The notes below the pieces were generated by a model, which had not been told where the DNA came from, did not search any database, and was given only the letters and a program-made list of their open reading frames with translations. From Diprion similis (lineage: Eukaryota; Arthropoda; Insecta; Hymenoptera; Diprionidae), in assembly GCF_021155765.1 (NCBI RefSeq), contig NC_060113.1, positions 156,001-220,000 of the forward strand: a stretch of DNA of 64,000 nucleotides, given 5' to 3'. Shown here one piece after another: positions 25,411-38,105 of this stretch (positions are counted from its first letter, which is position 1; every line of letters starts with the position of its first letter). Made by a program: the position numbers and the translations under genes.

Positions 25411-28400
25411 CTTGTTAATTCTTGATCGTTACGCGATCGTTGATAAAATTTCGCATGTATAATCTATCCTTGTATATGTAAGATTTATTGTAGTATAAGA
25501 ATTGACGATGTTTTCAAGTATCTTTCCTTTGAATTTTTTCAAAACAAATAAATAAAGAGTCAAAAGGCCTTTGGAAGAAATCGATTGAATGAAAAACATT
25601 ATTTTTTTCCCTCTAATATAACGATGATGAAAATATTATTGAATATCTATGATTAAAAATTAGTTTTTCAATTGCTTCTTTATTATTTTTTTTTTTTTTG
25701 CTTTTTTTTCAACATTTTAAACTACTCTCATGACACAAGTAATTAGCACCGGAACTCTTGAATGTATTATATCTGAGATATAAATATTGAGAAAACGGAA
25801 GAAAAAAGAAAATGATAAAAACGTAGGCGTAAGTAAATTCATCATCGTTACGCTGCATCTGTCTCAAGATGAGTGAAGTAAATAAGAAGCCTTAAAATAC
25901 TATGAAAATAAGACAAAATACACATCCAAGAAGTAAAGTATATACAACTGAACGTAGTAATAACTCGTCGTTGTCGTCAGAGACACGCCTTCTAATCGTA
26001 TCGAATGTTAGTAAATCACGATAATAAACATTTCATATATTGAATAAAATGAAATTTGTCCCTTTTATCGATTAGTTGAGGCTAGTAAAGTTTACGGGGG
26101 GGGGGGGGTTAAATAAATAAAAATTAATTTCCGAATGTATTTGAAGATGGTCAGATTTTAGAATATAAGTGTATTTTTATTTTTTGTTTTTTAGAAGAGT
26201 GAATCGTTTCATTAACTTTGCTGCATACTAAAATCTGATAAATTTTTCTCTACAGGGTTTTTGTTTCATTCTTTGTTTTTTACTTCAATTTATCAAACAA
26301 CTTTCAATTTTATTCGCCAGTAAATCAGTCGGGGAAATGTATCGGCAAAGATCAGACGAACGATTGCATAATTGAGACAACGACACCGAAAGTGATTGAT
26401 TGGAAAATTATGTTCATTTAGCGGGTTAGCTGATTGAAGGAGGAGGGAGAGAAAAACGAAAAATTCTCGACTTTCTCCTGCACTATAAAAATGGTTGTGT
26501 TGTGCAGCAAGGTGACGAAGAAATTTACATATTTATAATTTTGTCATTTGTTGTTCCTCTTTTCGTTTTTAAGTATACATAGAGTGTTTCAATCCCGAGT
26601 AAATAGAAAATCCTCGTATAATATAATGAAAGAATTATTAAAACACGTATACTAATCTGGAACATTTTACTAATCCACGTAAGTTTTATGAATGAACTTC
26701 GATGAAAGAAAAATGAGATTTCAAATTTCCTGATGAGAATTCCAAGTTTTCCAAAGCCCAACTAAGATTTCTACTTTCATCAGTGAAATAATTATCGTTT
26801 GTTTTTATTCGCGAAAAAACTAAGCGACAACATTTAGAGATGTAAAAATTTTTTTAAATCATTGTGGCATCCGCGCAACAGTGTTCCAGTGTCAGGATCG
26901 GATAATTGGCGTATCTTTTACTTTTTAACTTGTTTGTTTAAAGAAATTGAGAATTGTTTTCTTTTTTTTTTTTTTCCACGCAACGATCCTGATTAAATCA
27001 TCATCGATATTCAAACAACATTGAGAATCGGCTTCGGATGAATTTATCAAATTATAATAAGACAGGTCTCTTCTATACCAACTATTAAATAGAGAATTCA
27101 TAAATAGCGTATCAAGAGTGTCGGCGATTTTGTTATCATGCGAGTTGAAGGACCGCATAAAGCATCGAACAATATAAGCTATCGGTATGTTTGCATACTC
27201 ACAACCGATGTGAGAAACTCAAAGGAATGAATAGATTCGTCGATAGCTTGACAATCGTGGTTTTATTCTAATTCACCTTCATTCTACGGGCAAAAAATTA
27301 ATCTCAGTAGCGACCTGGACCAGATATAAATATTTCCAGATTTACTCGATGTAACAAAATTAAGGAATAGAAAATTAAAACTGATGAATTTATTATAAAC
27401 ATGCCAAAACTTTTCCATCTTCTTAAATTTAGCTAAATTCTTTTTTCCAATCATTCCATATTTTCCTACCTGGGATTAGGATTATCTTTTTATCATCAGA
27501 AACGGAGAGGCGTAGAAGTGAAACGTTTCGTGCAACATACCTTAGTGTCAATTCCTAAAGCAGCAATAGTTCGATAGAACAAATAGTAACAAACGGTGGT
27601 AGAATTGGTTTCAAAAGAACCTTTAAAATCCTCGGTAAAAACAGGTAATCATTACAGATAAGAGAAGAAAACTTGTTAGAAAGAAACAATTAATAAAAAG
27701 ATTCGCAAGACTTTCTAGAGAGAAAATTTATCGTTATAAAGCTAATCAGAGAAAGTATTGCCACGTGTAAAAGTAATTCGGATGATCTGCGAGATGGATA
27801 AAAAACGTGGCTCGGATATGGGAAAATATCGTTGCGAACGAGCTTAGAATCAGACACGTTTGGTAAGACGTAACGATATGGAGAATACGGGTGTTGGCGA
27901 AGAAACGATGAAGTGACGTGCGAATAATTAAACAAACGGAGAAATAATAAATGATTTAACTCACCACCACCAGAGTTCCAGCAGTTATCAGTCATCCCTG
28001 TTTATCCATCTGCAAAGTTTGGCACCGGTTTCACACAACCACTCCAATATCCAAACTGTTAAAACACTTTATATCACAACACAGGTCGTCGTTTTAGCAA
28101 CTTGCAAAGAATACATCAGAGCTACACTTTGGCCGAACGAATATTGGATTATGAACATTTTCACTAGAGCAAAAAACTGGACAACGATCGCAGTTGTATT
28201 ATCCTTCACCACGTCGTTACTTAGCTCTTGTCGTTGTCCAATAATCTTGAGCGACGAGCGACGATTGCTTGGCTTGTTTTGCGAGAGATTCGATTAAGGA
28301 ATTCAAAATTCCCAAAAATTAATCTTCTTTATTCTGATGTGTAGAAAAAAAGAATGTTCAAAAACTGATCAAGAACGTTATTTAATCAAGTTAAAAGAAT

Positions 28401-29626
28401 GAGGTTATGACGAACAAATAAATATCGTATCTCAATCCCTGACCGATCAGTTCTAGTTGCTCGTTGTTTTTTCCACTTTTCAAGCGTTTTCGTCTCGTCT
28501 ATTCCCCGCTTTATCCCGGCGAAGAATATCTGCAGATGAGGAATAAAACGATCGATGCATCACTTTCCCGATACCCAATATCGTATTTAAACGTAAGTCA
28601 TTTCTTTCATCAATTGTCAAAAGTTATTTATCCGAGAACATGCAGGCTGTTAAAACGTAGCACATACAAACACACACACACACACACACACACACAGCTC
28701 ACTCGTTTCGATATGAAGAATTCGGTCTTAGAATATAAACCGATTATAACGAGCAGAGTTCAGCACGCGAATACTTTCCTCCAACAATAATTTTCAACCG
28801 ACGACGAACGAACCCCGAGTTTTAGGTGCCGTTCGTCCGTCCGTCCGTCCGAAGTGAGTGCAGTAGCAGCTAGCTGTACTAGCTATACGTCTGTATCTCT
28901 ATGCGTGTAGTCGTTTGGCAACGAGTTTAGTTTCAGGAGAGTTTGAGGTTATCGAACGATCAATAGAAATTTTTCGACGGATCGCGCGGATCCTCCGCGA
29001 ACATCCCGTAGCCGGGGATATCGGTTAGCCACGTTACGAAAACGAAATTCGACATTGTTTAACGACACGACGACGTAGCAAAAGGATTAGAGTTATAAGA
29101 GCAGGAAATTATGATATCCCTGCACCACCAGCACCCCACACACATACACACACACGCACGAACACGGCAGACGAGAGATATTTTCCTTCCCTTTTCCTTC
29201 CGTCCTTGTTTTTTTTTTTTTTTCTTTTCCTCTTCGTCGGTTCTTGTTTTCTCGTTTTTTTCTCTTTTTTCTTTTCTAGTGTGTATGTGGCTCTTCTTTT
29301 TTTTTCTCCTCCTTTTCCACCCAACTTCCTTTCCTCTTACCTCTCCTCGTCGGCTCTCGTACACTCGCTGCTAACTTTACTTCCTAAAAATTTCTCTTTA
29401 CCGACGCCTTTTTTCTATCTCTCTCTCTCGCTCTCTCGTTCTTACGATTTCTTTTCCTATCTCTCTCTCTCTAGCTCTTGCTCTCTCTCTCTCTCTCACT
29501 CACACGGCACACTTCACGTTCTTCTTATCCCTCGGGTAATTTTTGTTTCCTCTCTTCACGTCGCCGCCCGCGTTTATTCCCTCTTCCCTTTGCCGTTGCC
29601 GTCTCTCCTTGGGCTACTTTTATCGA

Positions 29627-29661
<35 letters not shown>

Positions 29662-29832
29662 TGATGACGAAGACGACGGTAATGGACGATTATAAGGGAT
29701 GATGATCACGCGCACGGATTAACGGAAACATTTCAACGTTGAGAACGTGGATTGTTTCAGGGTATCGAATTGCGGACGTGTGTATGTCACGGTTTGTTAT
29801 CAGAGAGGAAGAAAGGAGAAAAACTCATCTAG

Positions 29833-29844
29833 AAGATGGCCGCC
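29833..29844 (+). promoter_or_regulatory. YY1/Pho-type motif in a G+C-rich patch
   Basis: AAGATGGCCGCC fits the AANATGGCNGCC consensus of YY1/Pleiohomeotic, which often sits at transcription starts. The flanks are G+C-rich. It is a candidate for a TLK promoter, on position only. Confidence 0.35.
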
Positions 29845-31689
29845 GCCCGCCGCGAGTTGCCGATTTATCCCTTTCTTGCATGGCCACTTCTTTATAAACA
29901 ATGAACGCGTGAAATGAATGAACGCGCCTCGAACCTCCGCGCGACGAGGGCTCACAGCGATCAATTTCAACCGTCAATCCGACACTTTCTTCACACTCGT
30001 AATATCGAACCTTGTCCTTTAAATAATATCACAATTCCGAGCGATGCTTACTCGCTTTATTAACCAACGGGATTTACATGTAGGTATTACACCGACTTGT
30101 TACAACAATCACCGCATGTCCGACTGACTGCCACAATCTCAAAACTGCTCCAATTTTGTTTTGCATGCATAGGTGACGACAGTGACGTCGGCTTGCTTCC
30201 TCGCCACCTCCTCCTCCTCCCCCCTCCTCCTCGCCCGCCCGCCGGGACGACGTTCCTCGGCGCTGCTCGCCCGCTGCTTACCACCTTCGGCTATTATCGG
30301 TAAACTACGATGTTTATTCGGTACATCAATCGGCTTGTTACTACACACTACACTGCAGCCACAGCTTGATGCACGGAGCCCGGAGATTAGGCCTCCGGCT
30401 TAAATTGCCATCGACAATTTTCATTACCGACACACGTCAGTTTTGCGCCTCTTTCATTCCTCCTTGTCCGGCCTTTTTCCCCTCACGATTTATCTTGTTT
30501 CGATGGCTGGGATATCAGTTGGTCCGTTACTTCCCTACGTCTTTGACTGGTTCGAATCTTCCGCAATAAAGGGTCTCGCGAGGCAGGGACATCGGCATAC
30601 CGCCGCTCCGGGGCACCAGACTCTTGGCTAGATCGTTTTTTTATTGCTATTTTCGTTTCTACAAATCGATGATACCACGGACCATCGCGCACGCTGTGCG
30701 ATTCTACACCGGCTGGCTGCAGGGGGCTACGAACCCGCCGCCGTGCCGTGCCGTTCAATTCCACCTCCACAAACGCCGCCACAGACGCTGCTGTCGCGCT
30801 CTTGCGACGTAATCGCCTTTGTAAACGCTTCCGCGGAGAGGAAAATGCGATCGTGTCACGCCGCCCGCGACCATAGATAATCCGTTGCGTATCAACAATG
30901 GTTCCGCGATTAGCCGCGATTAGACTTGTGTGTGTCTGTTGTTACGAGAAATGTGGTAATTCCGACGATGAATCTGCGCGAGTAACGATAACAATCGCTG
31001 ATTAGCCGGGTTGTTTACGTTACTGCAGCTGTCATACTTGACGGTCCATTCTATCTAGGTTTTGCACAAAACTACGCTGCGACGACTCTGTTGCCGATTG
31101 TTACAGGTCCGCAGTTATCTGACGCGTCAGTTGGCGGTGCAATGCAAATAGTTGAACTTGAATTTCGTCACCGCGTTCTCCGTAATCCTATGAAAGCGAT
31201 AATAAGTATCATACATACATACATACACAAGTGTGGTCGACCGGGTGAGAAAAAATCAACAACTCTCGCACGTTACACGGAATAACCTTGAAATCATTTT
31301 AGCGAAATTTTCTCAATACATGATGATCACCTGTGCGTATGTAAACAATAGACGACGGGTGGTTGCTTGAAGCCGACTTAAATCGTAGATTCGATTCGTC
31401 AAATTGTTAGTTAACTAAGTATATATCGCGGTCATCTCGTTTGCACCCGTAATTAACTCTAATTGTAAGACAAAACTTGCGTACGGCGAATCACGTACGT
31501 TATAAACACGTCAGAAGCTTGAAGTCGTAAAAGAAAACATACGTGCACATGTGTTGTAATTGTAAAACACACACGTAATCTACGATACGTAACATAGTCA
31601 AGGTCCGCGCAACGCGTTCCTCCTCGATACCAAGGTGTGCGAATGCGCGATTCGGTTGTTAATAATTAAAGTTCCTAGGTCCTCCGCTA

Positions 31690-31815
31690 CTCCATTGGCT
31701 ATCGCACGATTCCCCGGCCAATCAACGTCACTCGGTCACCAAATGTCATTCCGGGCAGGGCACTGGTACACGGAGTGACCTTCAGAGTGATGACGAGCCT
31801 ATGACGTCACCGTAG
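31690..31815. promoter_or_regulatory. Promoter-like patch with two CCAAT boxes and a CRE
   Basis: It holds CCATTGGCT (an inverted CCAAT box) near 31692, GGCCAATC near 31714 and a perfect palindromic CRE, TGACGTCA, at 31802-31809, all in locally G+C-rich DNA. Spacing resembles a compact NF-Y/CREB promoter. Direction is unclear: it could drive TLK leftward or a transcript rightward. Confidence 0.4.
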
Positions 31816-34252
31816 TGTAGTACCCAATACCTCCGCGGTACTCAACCACGGACGTCGCTATTTTCGCTATTTTCTTTACAATCGTCTACGTAGCGAAAGC
31901 AGGGTCGTGCTATATCCTCTGGGTGCTTGTTCTGTTAACTTTGCTTTCCGGGGCGGCCTAAAGTAACAAAACAACACAGGCGTCCTGGTCCTGGTGCTGG
32001 TGTGATCGTGTCCGTAATCTCAGTCGGTCATTGTCAAACAGAGCGGGTGATGCAGCTAACTTCAGCGTGTCTCCTTGGCTGAATATCATAGCAGATACTT
32101 TGAGTTTGGTGTTCTGTTGCCGTTGCGAAAAAGTTTCAAAAATGTTGATAAAAGGAAACTGTGTACGTTCTAATTCACAAGTGTGCGGCGATATTGGTTC
32201 ATCGACATATCTGTGAACGATTAGAAACCGCGCTGCGAGGCTTTTTGCAACCTGAAACTTGTGACAACAATTTTCCAGCATACTTGTTGAATAAGGTTTT
32301 TCTTTTGTTTTTCAAACATACTTTTATATCATATCGAGTAACTGTCTCAATTTTTTTACTTCCGTATCCCACACTGGGATGAACTGTAAGTTTCGTTACT
32401 TGCATTTTTCTAGTTTAATTTTACGATATTTTAGGTTATTAACTGATTAATTGGATTCTTACAATAAACAGTATATACATGGGATCTAAGTAGTTTTATT
32501 TTCATTGAATCTACGGGTTTACTTCTAATATTTTTCTACTTGCGGTTTCTTCGATGGTTTTGTTTTTCTTTGTTTTTACTTGGTATTACCATCAAATTTT
32601 AATATATCATTATAAAATGCTATACAAATTTTCTGCGTACATACACATACTATATCATATTATAGGGTTTTCAATTTATAGTGTTTTATATGAAAAGATT
32701 TGTCAGCTTGAATTTCATTTCTTTTACTTATTTGTGTTTTTAAACAGACGTATGCAACAAATTTTTTTTACATAAAACGTATGACAACGTCGAGTTTAAA
32801 TAAGACATATTGCGTCTAATGTATTCATTCACGGTTCGTAGAAGTCTTTTTCAGTGCATTATTCAGAAATTATCAATACAATGAGAAATAAATGAGAATT
32901 AATATAAAGAAATTTCGTTATACATATAGTCCTTGACGACAACACAAAAACAGTGTACGAAAATGTATATTTATGCATATATTTCAGAATGGTAGAGCGT
33001 TAATACTTATGTAATTACACAGCTATATATATATATATATATATATATATAACTATATATATATAGTTATCGTTATATATTAGTTATCACATTGTGTCAA
33101 GTTTTGAATTTAATATAATGTGAGTTTGATTTTCACTTCATCTTTTCTTTAATAACTTTGAAAAGAGCAGGATTTGTAATCGCAAACAAAAAGATAAAGT
33201 TTAGACTTGAGTGTACTAAGCAATTGTTAATTTGTCAGTTTGTTTCTGTATCTAAATTTCGAGAGTGCTTCAACATAAGTACAATAAAATGCAACTTTTC
33301 ACGTAATGTATAAAGATTTTTAGTATTTTCCTTACGTGTATGCATCAAGTTATGTATTACTGCTTGATACATCTTATTTACTAATACAGATAAGATCATT
33401 TTTGTTTACAAGCTCATCTATGAAACTTAACACTTTCTACACCTATTTTTATATATATATATATGTATATATAATAATTATTATATAAATGATTACTGTG
33501 ATATCAAAAACGACCCTGGTTTCGTACGATCTAAAATAAATAATAATCTATGCTCCAAGTTCAATGGCATTTCGAAACGGTACAACAAAAACCATGCTTT
33601 AAAATTTATTAAACATGTGCAAATCGGGATTTTTTTGCATAATGGGGGATTATCTTCAACTCAAAGTTGATTAAGAAACCATTGACAGCACAAATACTCT
33701 TTTAGAATTGTAGTGTTTCTAGAGAGACAAGACAAATTGTGTATAGGTATAGTGGCGGTAAAGCTAGATAACATTGGGAATTGATTTTCAAACATTATTG
33801 AACGAATCGCTGTTTCACACATTTTTACGCCGCTCGGAGTTTGGAGCAACGTCTTGATATTCCAAAGAATACATGGGCTTTTTCTACTTCTACATAATGT
33901 ACACATCTACATGAAGTGCATGCATACAAAGTGAATTGTGCAAATCAAAGCTGTGACTCGCATAGAGCTAGACCGAAAAAAAAAAAATATACCTTCACTT
34001 ATGAATGATGGTAATAAAGTAAAAGGCGACCAAAATTACAATAATTTTTTTTCTTGCATCCAATACACACACGTGACAAATTTAACTGTGACTCGCAGTG
34101 AATGAGATGCCTGGAGAATAAAAAATGAAGAAACTAACGGTTACATTAGGCAGTGATTCTTAATAAGAATAAGATGCAATTCCTACATTAAGTCAACAGC
34201 TTTGATTTTTCTAATTAGGATGATAATGAAATTGGTACAACGATATTTCTGA
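31816..34252. other. Intergenic stretch 3' of AVL9
   Basis: A 107-codon open frame at 32281-31958 (minus) has no recognisable motif. The rest is A/T-rich with an (AT)n near 33.03 kb. A minus-strand AATAAA (TTTATT at 33605) could serve AVL9, some 640 bp after its stop. No gene supported. Confidence 0.5.
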
Positions 34253-37214
34253 TTATTGTGTAGCAACAGATGTGTCTACTTGACTTGGTGGTAAGTCAGG
34301 AGATTCCAACCCAACGCTAGATTCATTTGCTAAATTTTGAACAATTTCTTCGCATTCTAGTGTAGCTTCTTCGTTTCTCGTTTCTGAATCAGTAACTTGG
34401 ACCGTGGTTAAAATACTCCACCAGTTAGAAAACGCACCTTTAGCTTGTGAAATTGCGCCACCTTCGTGAAGAAAAAAATTTCATTCATAAATTAAAATGT
34501 ACTTTATTCAGAAACTTGCGACTCGTTATATCTGTTAATTTTTACTCACCCACTGCTTTTCCAGTTGTAGCTACTGCTCTGCCGGTCGAAGCCATCGCTT
34601 GATTAAGTTTTCTGCCGCTTTCCGTGTTTTGCATTGTGCTGTAAGCGAAAAATATTGTAAATCCTTAGTTGTTTATCGTTCACATCTCAAAGCTGACCAT
34701 CTAATGACGAATAACTTACTGCGAAAGACGCAGTTTCATATCCTGAACTGAAAGCTGTCCTGCAAATGGATGACCAGAGTCAATGCTGTTTATTTCAGGC
34801 TTTTCGTTGCTGCTCCATATTTTGTAATTGTGAGTATTTTTCCAAGCGGATACGAATGCGGAATTGAAATGATCCGACTGGCGGGTATCCTGTTGTAACG
34901 AAGTTCGCAACAAGCTTAGTAGGTACACACGGAACTGCGTTCTAATCCATTCATCACCACCTTCCCAGCCCACACCATCGAAGAAAACGTCCTTGCGTGG
35001 CTCAGCCACATGCCTCACGACATAGTCAGCAAATCTCAAGTCTTCAGTCGTCAAATGTAGCTGCCGTCTCAACTCTGGATCAGTAGCCTCGATCCGTGCT
35101 GTCTCAACCTTAGGCAAATGAATAAAGTGTATAGGGAGGCTACTAAGTTGCGACAAACTTCCACCATAGAATTCATAACTTTTCGCAGTTCGTTAGGCTT
35201 GTGATATTGTCAAGCAACTACTCAAATTTTAAATAAACAGACAACGGTAAATTACCTCGACCAAAACATCGATTAACTGTTTTTTCTGCTTGAACAACAC
35301 GTTTGTAGCTCCGACTATGTAGCCCCTGACATTAACATCGCCCAGCAAGTCGAGGTATGGTAGTGACAAGTACGGCAGACACAAGTAGCCCTTGAAAGTA
35401 AACAAAGGAAATTGATTTTCTAGTGCTATAGGACTTGTGCTGCATTATTGTAGTTCGCGTTTGACGCAGTTACATACTTTTGAAAAGAGGCCAAGAGGTA
35501 GACCACAGAGTTCAGGATTGACATGAGCAATTTGAGTTATGTTGTTGGTAATCCGCGCATCGGATAACGCGTCACTGCTTGTATCACGAGGAAGACTGTT
35601 GCCAAGTTCACCCGTACCTAACGTAATTGTATTTATACTATGAACTTTGTGAACACTTTCATTTGGCTTGGGGAAGTCTTTGAAATCTATTTCGTCGGCC
35701 ACTGACTCGTTACAATCTTTTGTTTCAACCATTGGAATGATTTTAGCATCAATATTTTCATTTATATAATTCTTGTCCAATGGTGGAACAGTTATTCTCT
35801 CGTCCATACACTTTCCTTCCATTGTTTCAATTGTCTTATTATCGCTCATACATATCGATACATTTTCCACTTCGTCCTCCCTCTCTGCACAATCTTTGGT
35901 AACGTCGGCTTCTTTTTGACGTAAATTTGAATCCAAATTGTGTACAGGACTGTCTTCTTGGTCAAAGTTTGGAATCGGAGACATAGGTCTAGAGGGTCTG
36001 AGAAATAAAAATTATTCTTCAAACGCAATTAGTGATGACTCATAATGCTTCAATTTGACTTTAGAAAGTTTGTGCTTTACCTGACACATGCAGCCTGGTG
36101 CAGTCCTTGCTCAATCATACCAGGGTGCAGCGACAACAGAGTCAGTATAGCTGTGCAAAGCGGCTGTACAGGAGACTGATAAAATACGATTTTTCTCTCC
36201 AACAAGAGTAGCTTGAACAGCAACAGAGCCTTATGGCGAAAATGTAGTATGAAATCCCGAGCAGACAATCCTGTGATTATCAAGATTATAATATACAAAT
36301 AAGAAGAAACCTTTGAAACCCTGGGGAATTGAATTGTCATTGAGAAAGATATCCATAGTTACCAACAAAAACCTGGGGTGGAATCCGACTTTCGGTGCTC
36401 ATACAAGAATTGAGATGCCGATATGTATCTTCAAGAAGTGACACCTTGCTAAAATCTCCTTCGTCAAAATAGGCGTGCGTTATTAAAGCCATTTTTACTT
36501 GGATGTGGCCGTACAATGGCAATGTGCTCAAAACACAGACAGACTTCTGAACTGTTCCTCTGGTTATATCTGAAGTACGGTTCTTCAATTTCTGGTGAAC
36601 AGTCAACAGAGACTTGCCGTTAAAAATCGGTCTAAATTAACGAAGCAATAGTCGGGAGTCATTTTAAATAGAACAAGATTTTAACACATCCAATCATCCT
36701 CTTACTTTCTTGTGCGACTATTACGATCTGTTTATGATATTTTGGGATCAAATTTATTGCACATTTGATTAGGATTGAACAAGGGTTTACCTCAACTGGT
36801 ATCTGTCTAAAACAGGATACCCCATAAATTGTGCGTTTCGGATCGCTAAGGCTAGGTAGATGGAAATAAACCGTATCTTCGTCATAGTTATGAGAGCCAT
36901 CAGGTAGAGCTAGAGTTGGTAAGTACTTCCAGCCAGTGGGACACTCGTTGGGTGCATCAGGAACTAGCGGTGGGTATGAGTATTCGACCTGGAAAAACAA
37001 GACTGTCAGAACTGATAGAGGCAAGGTGAAAAGAACGCTTGGATTAACTTTATTTTTGTTCCTTATCTCTTGGCTTATTCTTTTTTTTTCTTTTTTTTTT
37101 TTTTTTTTTAGTTTTTTTGTTATTGTAAATATTGGATTCGTCTACCTGACATCCTTTCTTGTGGTGAAATCCGACAACAATAACGTGAAGTATCGGTCCC
37201 GTTAATTCCGCCAT
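34253..37214 (-). CDS. AVL9: AVL9 homologue, late secretory pathway DENN-family protein (complete)
   Basis: AVL9 proteins act in late exocytic traffic and carry an atypical DENN module (family knowledge). Nine exons: 37214-37146, 36988-36791, 36591-36363, 36270-36081, 35997-35478, 35390-35256, 35108-34720, 34638-34550 and 34461-34253. They total 2028 bases, 675 residues (human about 648). It opens MAELTGPILHVIVVGFHHKK, then VEYSYPPLVPDAP and LALPDGSHNYDEDTVYFHLP, the uDENN-like start. LHFRHKALLLFKLLLLERK follows in exon 4. Exon 5 (173 codons) is an acidic, low-complexity linker, the least conserved part. Exon 7 has DLRFADYVVRHV and GWEGGDEWIRTQF, near identical to human. The exon 3 acceptor was set at 36591 because it gives ungapped alignment to human AVL9; an alternative at 36606 adds five codons. 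The tail after the last conserved block is divergent. Confidence 0.95.
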
Positions 37215-38105
37215 CGTTTATATACGGGTATCGTCTAGTTGGTTCACCTTTTCAAAGTTTATTGCGCGTTTGTTGTAAAATACGTGGATTTTTTGCTCTC
37301 CATTTCAACGATTGTGGGGCTATTGACACCCCCTTTACTGACCACTGACGTGCTGATCGTAGCAGACGAATGACATGCGCCATGCTCTCAACCCCTCATT
37401 TTTAACCGAGGATTATGGTCACATCCAGGGTCGACATAGAATTCTGACTCTCTTCTCATTGTGTCTACACGTTTTGGTGACAGCAGATATCTTCGATCAA
37501 TGCTTTGAGTTGCACATCCAGTAATTATGAATTATTATCAGTACTGTTGACGGAAGAATTTAAAAACGACTATTCCTGGCCAAATTTTTCTCATCAATCA
37601 ATACTCTACGGGACAATGAGTCTGGAGAATTATATTTCAGTTTCTCGAAGTTATAAGAGGCGTAAGAGGCTGTGTTAAGCGATCCCGTAGCTTCATTATC
37701 GACGGAGCTGTAACCGTATATATTTAATAGTCTTCAGTTTACGTCAGTATTCAGCTTCATGTATATGATTTACATATTGAATTTTGATTTGTTTATTATT
37801 AAAGGAGAAAAGTCAAGGATGCGTGAGAGTTCGTCTAAGTATTTATTAGACAAAAACTTTTGAATCAAGATTTGAAACGACTGCGCTCGGGGTTCGTGTG
37901 TTCGTGCTCGATAACTTCGTTGCCTACATCCAGGGGTAACTTCGTATTCTCACCATATTAATTTTTTGACATTTGGCTTCCTTTCAGGTTATGGAACTAT
38001 TTTAATCTGCAGATTGTAAATACACGATTTATATGGCGAATACCTCCCATGTATTTTCAATACGTTGACAACTTGGATCAGTGTTTGTAGCTAAAATACG
38101 CGACA
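37215..38105. promoter_or_regulatory. Divergent promoter region between AVL9 and VPS35L
   Basis: About 890 bp separate the two start codons. It must hold both promoters and 5' untranslated sequences. I see no clear TATA box at a defined start. A plus-strand frame at 36936-37205 that enters the left side is antisense shadow of AVL9 exons. Confidence 0.65.

Larger units (their letters stand above)
16363..31600. other. Region upstream of TLK coding start, no coding exon found
   Basis: Presumed to contain the TLK 5' untranslated exon(s), a long 5' intron and probably its promoter, because the start exon begins at a splice acceptor. I see microsatellites, homopolymer runs (poly-C at 20.0, 24.4 and 25.3 kb), a 130-bp tandem duplication and pentanucleotide arrays. 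Open frames are short and not protein-like on either strand. A G+C-rich patch occurs at 28.8-31.2 kb. Confidence 0.55.

Noticed and set aside
31958-32281. 107-codon minus-strand open frame near the promoter-like patch
   Set aside because: No recognisable motif, no splice partner and no conserved-looking segment.
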